NCBI GenBank assembly: GCA_030280995.1
Contig: JASXTE010000016.1
Location: forward strand, 12,291,001 to 12,355,000
Source of the DNA: Hemileia vastatrix
Lineage: Eukaryota; Basidiomycota; Pucciniomycetes; Pucciniales; Zaghouaniaceae
Length of the DNA: 64,000 nucleotides
Direction: 5' to 3'
Part shown: positions 28,773-40,400 of the stretch, one piece after another
Numbering within the stretch: position 1 is the stretch's first letter
How the letters are laid out: each line of letters opens with the position of its first letter
Notes under the pieces: model-generated
Databases searched by the model: none
What the model was told of the DNA's origin: nothing
Seen by the model: only the letters and a program-made list of their open reading frames with translations
Made by a program: the position numbers and the translations under genes

Positions 28773-31121
28773 CCTTTATTATTGGTGTGTAATGTCAAAA
28801 AAAATGGGATGAACTTACACATTTTTGTCAGTCTTTCCACTATCAACCAACAAGAATTGAAGCTATCTTTTCCTGCTTTAGGCAAGCCAGTTACAATCAA
28901 TGTTGATTATCTCCCATCGTGCTTTACGCTGCTCAATCTTTTGCAACAACCCAGCCCTTTTGCCTTTCAATATTTTAGATTTCTGGCAGGAATCACATGT
29001 TTCAATGTACTTTTGAACATCTTCTTTCATGTTTATCCACCAAGCTTTGCTCTTGACTCTGGTCAATGTTTTGTGCAGAACAAAATGTCCTTCCAATATG
29101 TCATCTTGACATATACTCAACATCAACTCTTTCATTGAAGGAGGTATTAAAATTACATTACTCAATTGTTTTCCGTAATATATATATTCATTTTCAAAGT
29201 TCAACTTACCTTTTTCCAAGGAATTTTTATACTTCTGATGCAGTGTCTTTATCAAAGCACTCATTGAAGCATTAGAAGGGTCATTCAAAATTGTAGTAAG
29301 TTTTTCTAAGTCCTTATCAGCTGCATAATTCTCCAATATGGTCTGCATAAACTCATCCTCAAGGTCTAAGATATAAATGCCAAAAATATGATTAACCTCT
29401 TTGTCAGGGACATAAGAAGGGCTATCATGGTCATTGGGAAGCAGACTTCTGGAAAATTGGTCTACATTAGAATGAAATGTACCTGCTCTATGGGTAATAG
29501 TCATCCTTCCTCTATATTCTTGTACAGCTAGTTTCCATCTAAACATGTGTCTATTAGGTGTTTTCATGTTCAGAAGAGACTTTACTGCACTGATATCTGT
29601 AATAAGCTCAAATTTCTGGTCTTCCAGATAATAATATAGCTTTTCCAGGGCCCAAACCAAAGCCAGACATTCCAACTGAGTTTCACCATACCTTAATTCA
29701 CTCTTCCTCAAGGTTCTGGATATATAAAAGATTACCACCACAGATAACTTATCATCAATTATTTCTTTTTGTTGTAGAGAAGCACCCAATCCAGTTAAAA
29801 TAGTATCTGTATACAAGATAAATGGAAGGGTGAAGTCTGGTAAACCCAGTATAGGTGCTGAAGTTAGACATTATTTCAGTCTATTAAAAACATGCTGCCT
29901 CTCGTTGTTCCAAATGAAAGCTTCATCTTTTCTTATCAATGTTGTTAAAGATGCTGCAACTGATTTGAAGTTTTAAATGTATTGTCTGTAATACCCACAC
30001 ATACCCAAGAAGCTTTGGGCATCCTTAACATTTTTAGGGATATCAATGTTCTTGATTGCTGCTACCTTTTTCTGGTCAACAAAAATTTGTAGTCCACACA
30101 AAATATGTCCCAATACTTTCAGTGAATGAAATCCAAGCTTGCACTTCTTCAAGGCAATGGTCATATTGATCTCATCCATCTTCTGAAATACTCTCTGTAA
30201 GTGACTCATATGTTCATCATATCACTTTGAAAAAAGAATAATTTTATCAATTTACACCAAAAGCCATCCTTCTATCATTTCAATATGGAATACATGGTCC
30301 ATAAGCTTCTGAAATACAGAGGGAGAATTCTTTAAGCCAAAAGGCATTCTAAAATATTTATATATCCCCATATGGGTAATTATTAACAAGAAATTCTGAG
30401 AAGCTTGTTCTACTGGAATTTGATGGTAACCTTTATTTCCATCTAGACAGGATATATATTTGGCACCTTGCAATGTGGAATATATAGAGGCTATCCTTGG
30501 TAAGGGGTAAAAAAAATCTAATGTGAATGTATTTAAAGCTCTATAATCACCACATAGTCTTGCTTTATCATTTTCATAGGAAATCAGCACAGGTGAAATC
30601 AAACAATGTTTTGGTGTGGTGTCAACTTTCTCAACAATAGCCATCTGCAGTAACATTTTATGTTATCCTCAATATCTTTTCTTTTAGATGGAGAGGCAGG
30701 GTAAGGTTTTTTCTTCAGGCTCCCTGGAATATCATCAAGGTCAAAGCACATGGAAATTTTCATCTCATGATCTTCTACCAATCCCAATTCATGTGGGCCA
30801 TGAGAAAAAGCCATTGGATAAGGCTGTATCAAGTCCAAAATCAGCTGTTTCTCATTCTGAGACGATTGGGGACTGAAAGAAGCATTGGAAATTTATTTCA
30901 CCAACTCAAGGGGTTCAGAATTATTCCTCCACTTTCTCCATTGTTCACTATTGTTATCAATGGCAAGTATAGAATTTTCAGAACTCATATTAAATTTCCT
31001 CCTCCCATTTACTGCAATTGTGAAGCAATTATTTGCAATATACAGTTTTACTCCAATCCTGGTCAATAGCTCATTTCCAATTAAGAACCAATCAATGAAA
31101 TGATCATTGTCCATTACCACA
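28773..31121 (-). pseudogene. Element C protease end, RT, RNase H and truncated integrase
   Basis: Reading from 31121: the end of protease (DWFLIGNELLTRIGVKLYIAN); RT with LCGDYRALNTFTLDFFYPLP, SCLDGNKGYHQIPVE and RMPFGLKNSPSVFQKLMDHV; a TAA exactly where the Tyr of YIDD should be (30252-30254), then IDKI; thumb LGFHSLKVLGHILCG; RNase H (GETQLECLALVWALEKLYYY); and the integrase zinc motif (CDSCQKSK). The integrase then jumps from CKFIP straight to the sequence next to the LTR, so the catalytic core and any chromodomain are deleted. There are several other stops and shifts. Non-functional. Confidence 0.88.
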
Positions 31122-31126
31122 AACTC

Positions 31127-32281
31127 TGTCAGTGTATCTAGTATATATGTATAATTTAATAGTATTTATTAATAGTCCTACTACTTATTAATAGATGATT
31201 TAGTGATTAAACCTTAGGGGAAGACTAATAAGATAGTTATACTCAAATAAAACTCACAATATTTGGATTTAAATGTGTGCTTGTGGTGAAAAATAGATGA
31301 ATATAATATATTTATACATTATATAAAGATAATATCAATTTAAAAAGGCTTTATAATATATTTATAAATGATAATAATTGTGTTATAATGTTTATTTGAA
31401 TTTTAGTAAGTAAGTGACGTCTAATAACCGTCGAAATACTCCCTTACTTATACAAAAATCTACTGGAGTGCACAGACCTTCAATCCAGATGATGTCACTT
31501 CTATCCCCAGCAATTACAGCACTGTGAGGGACCATCACCTCCCCATAGAGTCCACTTCAAGAAGATTCAACACCCAGACCTCCATTAAGGACTACACATC
31601 ACAATTAATGATAAAGCAGACCCATACCATAAATAGAAAATCCAGATAAAGGCGGACACCATAAAGAGTCAGGTAAAATAACTCACCCAAAGCATATAAA
31701 GGAAACAAATGAAATTTCCAAGCCCCCAATAACATCCCCAAGCATCTATATTAACCCAGCCATGACCTCCCAACCCATAAATCCATGAATATCCATCCAA
31801 GGAAGCAGATTAAGTTGTCCAAACTGAGTGTATGCCCCTGAAATAGATGTTTATGCTTCTGTAGGCATTTTGAGCCCACTGGATACGTCCATATAACCTA
31901 AAATAAGCAGAAAAACAAAGTTTATAGGCTATTAAGAGGCTAAAACCCAGTTATATACCTAAATATACATAATATACTGCATATTTCACTGAATATGAGA
32001 TTTATGTATACATATAAGCTTATGTATGTCAATCATTACTTAATATCACTTAAGATAAGTATATTATGACTCCATTAACACCTTAATAAGTATTATTAGG
32101 CTATGGATAAGCTATTTAAACTACTATAATTTATATAATAGAGTAAAAATTATATATATATGTAATATAATCATATATATTATTGTTTTAACCTTATTTT
32201 TAAAATATAAGATTAATGTACTTAAGGTTATCTTATTTTAAGTATAAGAAAAACTCAGTCCTAGGGATATCTAGGCTTAAA
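31127..32281 (-). repeat. 3' LTR of element D
   Basis: Plus-strand start TGTCAGTGTATCTAG directly after AACTC; end CTCAGTCCTAGGGATATCTAG-GCTTAAA. The purine-rich GGGTGAGGGAG in element sense lies next to it (32282-32292) and is the likely polypurine tract. Same subfamily as the solo LTR at 20956. Confidence 0.88.
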
Positions 32282-32406
32282 CTCCCTCACCCAAAAAAAC
32301 CAATAAAAAAATGTTAAGACATTTTAATTAAAAGTAAGGAGTGAATAGAATTTTTTTTTTTAAATTTTCTATAATACATATACTGAATAAACAGTATTAT
32401 TTTGAT

Positions 32407-33702
32407 TTAAATTTTTTTCAAGAGATCTTTAAGATCAGAGATTTCACTTTCTGGAATCCACTGGTCATATTCACTTGATTTATTTTCAAATCTTAATAGA
32501 TACTCAACTCCCTTTTCTTTAGTAAGGTGTCTCTTTTTAAGTATCTTTTCAGTTTCTGCCTTTTCAACTAATTCTTCAGGTTTATTTTTAGGCCTCCCTG
32601 ATCTTCTTGGATATAGAGCAGTATCATTAAAATGGTATGGTTTTATAAGAGAAACAGGAAATAGTAGATGTTTTCTATCATAAGGTACATATAGAATAAC
32701 CTCAACAGAATTGTTACCAGCCATCTTTTTAACTACAAATGTTCTAATAAATGGATCCTTAAATTTAACATTACCATTTAAATTGAAATTTAGGTTAGAA
32801 ATAAGGACTTCATCACCATCTTTGAACATTTGTTCTTTATGGGCTTTATCCCATCATTTCTTCTCATACTCAAATGCCTTATTTATACATTCTTGAGAAT
32901 GTTTTCTGCATAATTCTTGCATCTGAAGAAAAGATTTAGTACCTGGATGGATATCCAATCTAGGTAATTTATTAAAAGTTTTAGCAGGGGTATTAGGTAC
33001 GTAACCCAACCATAACTCAAATGGCTTTTTGCCAGTGACAGAATGTACTGTACTATTATATGCAAATTCTAAACCTGGGATAAGCGTTACCCAATCATGC
33101 GTGAATTTGTCATTGTCTTTAAAGTTAAGACCAAAAGCACAATATCTTCTTATCATATCTTCTAAAGTTTGTATCATTCTTTCGGCTAGCCCATCAGTTT
33201 GTGGATGGTGTGCTGTAGAAAGTTTTAATTGACACCCTGAAACATCCATAAGTGATGTCCAGAACTCAGAAGTAAATTTAAGATCTCTTTCAGAGACTAT
33301 TGCTTTGAGGAAACCTGCTATATTTAATATTTGTGTCCACCATAAAAAGGCTAATTCCTTTGAAGAAACCTCTTTGTGGGTAGGAATAAATTTACACATC
33401 TTTGTAAATCTATCTAAAATAACCTAGCAGGAGTTAAAACTCTTATTCTCTGCTATTGGAAAACCTGTTACAAAGTTCATGTTAATTATTTCCCATGGAG
33501 CTTTTTGTTGCTCAATTTGTTGTAATAAACCAGCTCTTTTGCCTGTTAATCTTTTAGATTTTTGACATGAATCACATTTCTCAACATATTTTTGAACATC
33601 CTCAGACATGTTAATCCACCAAGCTGTGTTTTTTACTCTAGTTAATGTTTCATGGTAGTCAAAATGACCTGCTAAGATATCATCATGACATATACTTAAC
33701 AT
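32407..33702 (-). pseudogene. Element D integrase and C-terminal chromodomain
   Basis: Two open segments. The N-terminal one has the zinc motif (CHDDILAGHFDYH, later CDSCQKSK) and INMNFVTGFP, where the first catalytic Asp (usually MDFV) is Asn. The second has IVSERDLKF, with Glu where the second catalytic Asp (SDRD) is expected, then HHPQTDGLAERMIQTLEDM, which keeps the catalytic Glu. The last part (32829-32407) ends in a chromodomain-like VEYLLRFENKSSEYDQWIPE, the hallmark of chromoviruses, thought to steer integration to modified chromatin. With two triad residues changed and stops near 33423 and 32850, activity is unlikely. Confidence 0.88.
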
Positions 33703-33810
33703 TAACTCCTTCGTTGAAGGGGAAATTACAATTACATTACTTAAATTTTTCCTGTAATATATAAAACCATCCTCAATGGAAAATTTTCCTTTTTCTAAAG
33801 CCTCTTTATA

Positions 33811-36072
33811 CTAATTTTGTAATATTTTTATTAAAACATTCATTGAAGCATTAGATGGATCATTTAATATTGTAGTGATTTTACTCAAGTCAGGATCTGA
33901 AGAATACATATCAATAATTGATTTCATAAATTCATCCTTACAATCTACATTATAAATGCCATAAATGTTATAAATCTTGGTTTCAGGAACATAAGCAGGA
34001 TTATCATCAATATTAGGCAGAGATACTCTAGATAACAAATCTACATTAGAGTGTAAGGTTCCTGCTCTATGTGTAATAGTAATCCATCCTCTGTATTTTT
34101 GTACAGCTAATTGCCATCTAAACATGTGTCTATTAGGAGTTTTCATGTTTAAGAGTGACTTAACTGCACTACAGTCAGTTATTAACTCAAATTTTTGGTC
34201 TTCAAGGTAATAATGTAGCTTCTCAAGAGCCCATACTACTGCCAAACATTCATGTTGAGTAGCACCATATTTCAATTCACTACTTCTTAGAGTACATGAA
34301 ATATAGCAAATTACTACTTCTGACATTTTTCCTTAAATAAGTTGTTTTTGATGCAAAGCAGCACCCAGACCAATAAAACTTGCATCTGTATATAATACAA
34401 AAGATAATTTGAAATCTGGTAATCCCAATATAGGAGCTGTCATCAAACATTCTTTCAACTTATCAAATGCCTGTTGTCTTTCCTTATTGCAAAAGAAAGC
34501 TTCTGATTTCTTTGTCAGTGTGGTCAATGGTGCAGAAATTAATTGGTAGGTTTTTATATATTGTCTATAATAACCACACATTCCAAGAAAAGATTGTACA
34601 TCCTTTACATTTTGAGGGATGCCAATATTCTTTATTTAAGCCACTTTATTCTGGTCTACACATATTTGTAAGCCAGATACAATATGACCAAGCACTTTTT
34701 AAGATTCAAACCCAAATTTACATTTTTTCAATGCAAGGGTCATTTTTATTTCAACCATTTTTTGAAATACCTTCTTTAAATGGATGAAGTGTTCAACATA
34801 TGTCTTAGAGAACACTATGATGTCATCAATTTATACCATTAACCATCCCTCAATCATTTCATTATTGAATTTTATATCCATTAACTTCTGAAATACTGAT
34901 GGAGCATTTTTTGGTCCAAATGGCATCCTGACATATTTATAAATTCCCATGTGTGTTGTTATCAACAAAAAGTTCTGTGAATTCTTTTCAACAGGAATTT
35001 GATGGTACCCTTTATTTCCATCTAAGAAACTTATATACTTAGCACCATTAAGGGTAGCATGTATAGAGGCAATCCTTTGCAAGGGATAAATATCATCTAC
35101 TGTAAATGTATTTAATGCTCTATAATCACCGCACAGTCTTGATTTATCTTGTTCATAAGAATTTAGCACTGGTGATATTACACAATATTTTGGTGTTATT
35201 TCAACCTTTTCAAGAATGTTCATTTTTAAAAACATCTTAATATTATCCTCTATGTCTATCCTCATCATTGGTGAAGAAGGGTATGGATTCTTTTTAAGAC
35301 TAGCAGGAATATTATCCATATCACAGGTTAAACTAATCTTCATTTCATGATCCTTTACAAGGCCAAGTTCATTTGTACCATGTGCAAAATCTATTGGAAA
35401 TGCTTTAATTAAGTCCAAAACATTATTTTTTTCAGATTCACTTATCTGAGTGCCAAATGATGATTTTGAAATACCTGTTTCCAAAAGTTCCATCTCATTG
35501 GATTCTCTTCCTTTGCATGAAATATTTGTTACTGACTCAATGTGTAAGGCTGTGTTAAAAGAATTTATTTTAATTTTCCTTTTACAATTCATGCCAATTG
35601 CAAAATTGTTATTAGCAGTGTCTAATTTCACACCAAACTTAGTCAGAATATCATTTCCAATGATAAAACAGTTACTAAAGTTAGTATTATCTATTACTAC
35701 AAAGTCATAATTTACTATTATATAAAAATATTGATATTTAAAGAAAACAGCAGCTTTGGATCTACCAATGGGATTTAGTACTGATCCAAAACCTCTCCAA
35801 TTTTTACTTTGAAGGGGTTCAAGCTTAGACTCATATTCACTATCAATTTTCTGTAATGTATTAGTAGAAACAACAGAACCAGCAGCTCCTGTGTCCAATA
35901 CTATATTAAAATTTTCACCAGAAAAGATAGCTGGAGCCGTGATAGGTGTCATTCTAAAGTGATCAGCTTGTATATCTTTAATGATTTCAGAATCCTCAAA
36001 ATTCATTAAAGATTCATTTGAGTCCATATTTAATATTAGATTGTCAAAGATGGACAAATCATCATCCAACAT
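33811..36072 (-). pseudogene. Element D protease, reverse transcriptase and RNase H
   Basis: From 36072: retropepsin with NIVLDTGAAGSVVS and the second half FIIGNDILTKFGVKLDTAN; RT with SRLCGDYRALNTFTVDDIYP, FLDGNKGYHQIPVE and RMPFGPKNAPSVFQKLMD; then TAA (34831-34833) in place of the Tyr codon of YIDD, followed by IDDIIVFSKTY; connection region LGMCGYYRQYIKTYQLISAPL; RNase H with YTDASFIGLGAALHQ and ATQHECLAVVWALEKLHYYL. At least four in-frame stops occur (34831, about 34698, about 34636, 34327). Closely related to the matching part of element C. Confidence 0.9.
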
Positions 36073-38255
36073 ACAGACTTCATTTTCATCACTATATGAG
36101 ATATTTCTGTCATAATCACTTGACTCTTTACTTTTTTCAGTTTCAGTTTCAGGTTCACATTGATTTTCAACAATATTTATATTCTTCTCACATTTGTGAC
36201 CTTTAACCCAAGGTTTGTTACACTTATAACAAGTTTTTGCTTCATACTTTTTGGTACTACAGGTTCAGTAGGTTTTTTCTGCTTCTCCTGAAGTGTTTTT
36301 GAATTCTGATTTTTCACAGGTTCAACATTTTGTTTATAAGTGGAATACCTTGCTTCATACTAATGGTTTAGTAATATTTCATTTCAAATATTAATAAATT
36401 CAGAATATTCAGTAAAATTAATTGTTCTAGCTACAACAATGTCACTGACAGATATTGGTGATTTATAGATTATCTTATCTTTACATAAGTTAAAATCCAT
36501 GTTAGGCTCAATGGCTTTTAATATTTTATTTAAATTTATTAAAAATACCATAGGTTTGTCACCATTCAACGGATTGTACCTAGTTTTCTCATAAAGTCTC
36601 TGCTGAGTGAGGCTGAATTTAGAACCTCCAAATTATTTTTCAATTAGTTGTTTCCATTCAGCCCAAAAGTAGTCTTTACCCTAATTCAAAACAGCTTAAA
36701 ACCATAATAAAGCAACATCCTTAAATAAAGAGATAAATTTTGATGTTTTTTCTTCATCTGGTAACTTATATGGGAATTTTAAGTTGTCAATTCTTTGAAT
36801 AAAATGTTTCCAATAAGCGCTGGCTTCCCCTTCATAAGTTGGGTACTGATCTATCTTAGGCCAGTTCTTTTGATTGGATTTTATTTCACTAGTCTTAGGT
36901 AAATTCAACAACTCATTTACTCTTGATAAATGGTCTTGTATTTCCTCCTGTATGGATTTGTGACTTAAATTTTCAGCTTTGACAATACCACCAGATGGTT
37001 TTAGTTGTGGTGGTATAGGGAAGGAATGAGATTCACTTTTGCCAATGAAAGGATTATTATTATACTGAGTATACTTATGATTATCCTGGTTCATTAGTAG
37101 ATTGAAAGTTTCAATCTCAACTTTAGTCAATCTTTGTAGCAGCTCAGAGATACTTTGATTTGTCTGGGAAAAAGATAACTTAGTTCTTGATTCAGTTTTC
37201 AATAAATGTGTTTCATACAATTTTTCCAACTCACAGAATTTTTTTGAAAGTTCACTATATTTATTACTCAATGAATCATATTTAAGAGTTAGAGACAAAT
37301 TTTCATTCTCTAATTCTTTATTACGTGTTACCAGTTGAGAAATATTTAATGTTAAGGATGAAATTGTATCACTTGTGATCTTAACTGCCTGTTCCTCACA
37401 ATCAGTCATTCTATTCCACAATTGTGAAACAATACTATGGACAGTTGGATTATTATTAAAATACTCCAAGTATTCCTTCTAAATTCTCTCACTCTCTTGT
37501 GAACTTCTCATCTCACTAGTAAGTGGTGGCAACTGAGGATTAACTGCATTATAAATACTATTGTTGTTATTGACAAAAGAAAAGTCAGGTTTATCTACAT
37601 TAAAACCTAATTTTATTAAGTCCTCCTCTATTTTCTGCACAGATTTGCCATCAATAATATTACCTATATTGTAATTATCAGTATTGTGTTCAATCTGAGA
37701 GGGTAATCTACTTACCACGGGATTTATGTGAGCCCTGATTTTTGGTGCCTTTGTTTTCCCTTGTAGGGGTGAACTGAGGAAGTCTGATGAGGAGGAGGAT
37801 CCTTGTTGCAGTTGTGACTGGAACATTGTTGATGGAACCAGTCCCACTTCCATTTGTCTACCAGTATTTTTTCCTGGGAGTGATGTGACCCTCCTGAGGT
37901 AGGGGGTTGCTGACTTGGCTGGCCTCCCTTTAGCTCTTCCAATGATTGTTTCATCTGCTGAAATCCTACATTGCAATTTTTCTGTAATTGCTCTACCTCC
38001 TTGAACATGAGGGACTTTGATTCCTCCAACTTCAATACCTGTTTTTCCAGATGAAATATTTGATCCTGTAGAGGAGGAGACGTCTTTTTTATGGTGATCT
38101 TTTTTAAGAGGGTTTCTCTTTCCTCTATGCTCATTTGCTCTTCCTGGGGGTATGACTGACCCTCCATGGTAATATTCTGGAGAAATGATTTTGTTAGCTT
38201 TAGACCTGGTATTATAAGCAGTCTTTTCACTTACATTGTCCTGGGGAGCACTCAT
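36073..38255 (-). pseudogene. Element D Gag
   Basis: Starts at ATG 38255 (MSAPQDNVSEKTAYNTRSKA). The first 258 residues are polar and basic. One in-frame TAG at 37479-37481 separates them from a coiled-coil and capsid-like part (ELENENLSLTLKYDSLSNKY, then IDQYPTYEGEASAYWKHFIQ). Near 36235-36180 a zinc-knuckle variant, CYKCNKPWVKGHKC, leads to an acidic linker before the protease. Several stops lie between 36700 and 36240. The same arrangement is seen in elements C and F. Confidence 0.8.
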
Positions 38256-38764
38256 ATTGATAAAAATAACAACATATCAGGTCTACACAAAGTAAAACCT
38301 ATTGGAATTAGTAGATTAAAAGTATTAGCAATGTTATTACTAATAAAAAGTACTGGAGCTTACCCTGAATTTAAATCTTTATTTATTTAAATAAAATGTA
38401 ATAAAAATTAGAAAAAATTTGTTAAAAATAAAACAATAAGTTAAACTAGACCTTTATAAGGGTGAATAAATAGCTTACCAAGCTTTAAACAAATACCAAT
38501 TTAATTGGGTTTTATATTGGTGACCAATTACCAAGTGAAATTGGGTTTATTTTGGGTACAGTTACTACTGTGAATACCTAATTACTATTATAAAAAGTTA
38601 GTAAAATTATTATAAGGGTTTTTTTACGCAATCACTGAGTTATGATGACCCACTCATGTGCAGCAGACCCAAATATTAGGTTTTTTTTGAGCTATACTAA
38701 AGTAAAAATCACATCCTAAGGTTTATACTAAAAAATCAATAATAATCAAGGAAAGACCCACAAT
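38256..38764 (-). other. Leader and primer-binding site of element D
   Basis: Non-coding leader between the LTR and gag. Next to the LTR the plus strand reads GGAAAGACC-CACA, matching the primer site of element C (GGAAAGACCACCA, a tRNA-like 3' end with CCA) except for one rearranged base. No other feature. Confidence 0.6.
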
Positions 38765-39940
38765 TTTCAGTGTATCTAGTATATAAGTATGATTTAATAG
38801 TATTTATTAATGGGCCTACTACTTATTAATAGTTGATTTAGTGATTAAACCTCAGGGGAAGACTAATAAAATAGTTATACTCAAATAAAACTCACAATAC
38901 TTGTATTTAAATGCATGCTAGTGTTGGAAAAAATATGAATATAATATAGTTATAGCTTATATAAAGATAATATTTATTTATAAAGGCTTTATAATATATT
39001 TTTAAATGATAATAATTGTGTTATAATGTTTATTTGAATTTTAGTAAGTAAGTGATGTCTAATAACCGTCAAAATCCTCCCTTACTTATACCAAAATCCA
39101 CTGGAGTGCACAGACCTTCAATCCAGATGATGTCACTTCTATCCCTGGAAATTACAGCACTGTGAGGGCCCATCACCTCCCCATGGCGTCCATTTCAAGA
39201 ATATTCAAAACCCAGACCTCCAGTAAGGACCCTCCATCACAATTAATGATAACACAGACCCATACCATAAATAGAAAATCCAGATAAAAGCGGATACCAT
39301 AATGAAACAGGTAAAATAACTCATCCCAAGAAGATATAATGAAGCTTAAAGCATATAAAGGAAACAAATGAAATTTAAAAGCCCCCAATAACATCCCCAA
39401 GCATTTATATTAACCCAGAAATGACCTCCCAACCCATAAATCCGTGAATATCCATCCCAGGAAGCAGATTAAGTTGTCCAAACTGAGTGTATGCCCCTGA
39501 AATAGATGTTTATGCTTCTTTAGTCATTGTGAGTCCACTGGATACGTCCATATGACCTAAAATAAGCATAAAAACAAAGGTTATAGGCTATTAAGAGGCT
39601 AAAACCCACTTATAGGCCTAAATATACATAATATACTGCATATTTCACTGAATATGAGATTTATGTATACATATAAGCTTATGTATGTCAATAATTACTT
39701 AATATCACTTAAGATAAGTATATTATGACTCCATTAACACCTTAATAGGTATTAATAGGCTATGGATAAGCTACTTAAACTACTATAATTTATATAATAG
39801 AGTAATAATTATATATATATGTAATATAATCATATATATTATTGTTTTAACCTTATTTTTAAAATATAAGATTAATGTACTTAAGGTTATCTTATTTTAA
39901 GTATAAGAAAAACTCAGTCCTAGGGATATCTAGGCTTAAA
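38765..39940 (-). repeat. 5' LTR of element D
   Basis: Aligns with 31127-32281 throughout. Its edge next to the primer site reads TTTCAG where outer LTR edges read TGTCAG. It is followed by 72 bp of internal 3' sequence instead of host DNA. Confidence 0.88.
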
Positions 39941-40400
39941 CTCCCTCACCCAAAAAAAAACAATAAAAAAATGTTAAGACATTTTAATTAAAAGTAAGGA
40001 GTGAATAGAATTATGACCTAAAATAAGCATAAAAACAAAGGTTATAGGCTATTAAGAGGCTAAAACCCAGTTATATACCTAAATATACATAATATACTGC
40101 ATATTTCACTGAATATGAGATTTATGTATACATATAAGCTTATGTATGTCAATAATTACTTAATATCACTTAAGATAAGTATATTATGACTCCATTAACA
40201 CCTTAATAGGTATTAATAGGCTATGGATAAGCTATTTAAACTACTATAATTTATATAATAGAGTAATAATTATATATATATGTAATATAATTTTATATAT
40301 TATTGTTTTAACCTTATTTTTAAGATATAAGCTTAATGTAATTAAGGTTATCTTGTTTTAAGTATAATAAATAATCAGTCCTAGGGATATCTAGGCTGAA
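39941..40400 (-). repeat. Extra LTR-internal junction and partial third LTR of element D
   Basis: 39941-40012 repeats the internal sequence that adjoins the 3' LTR (compare 32282-32352, CTCCCTCACCCAAAAAA and on). From 40013 it repeats the last 388 bp of the LTR (compare 39552-39940), ending GGCTGAA followed by the target duplication. The locus is therefore LTR-internal-LTR-internal scrap-partial LTR, as expected after unequal recombination of a tandem pair followed by deletion. Confidence 0.85.

Larger units (their letters stand above)
31127..40400 (-). mobile_element. Element D: chromovirus-type gypsy element inserted in element C
   Basis: Flanked by the target duplication AACTC (31122-31126 and 40401-40405). 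From right to left: a partial extra LTR (40013-40400), 72 bp of internal 3' sequence, a full LTR (38765-39940), primer site, gag, protease, RT, RNase H, integrase, chromodomain, LTR (31127-32281). The two full LTRs are very similar, about 95 percent by eye. Insertion split the protease of element C. The gag-pol frame has several stops, so this copy is not autonomous. Confidence 0.92.
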
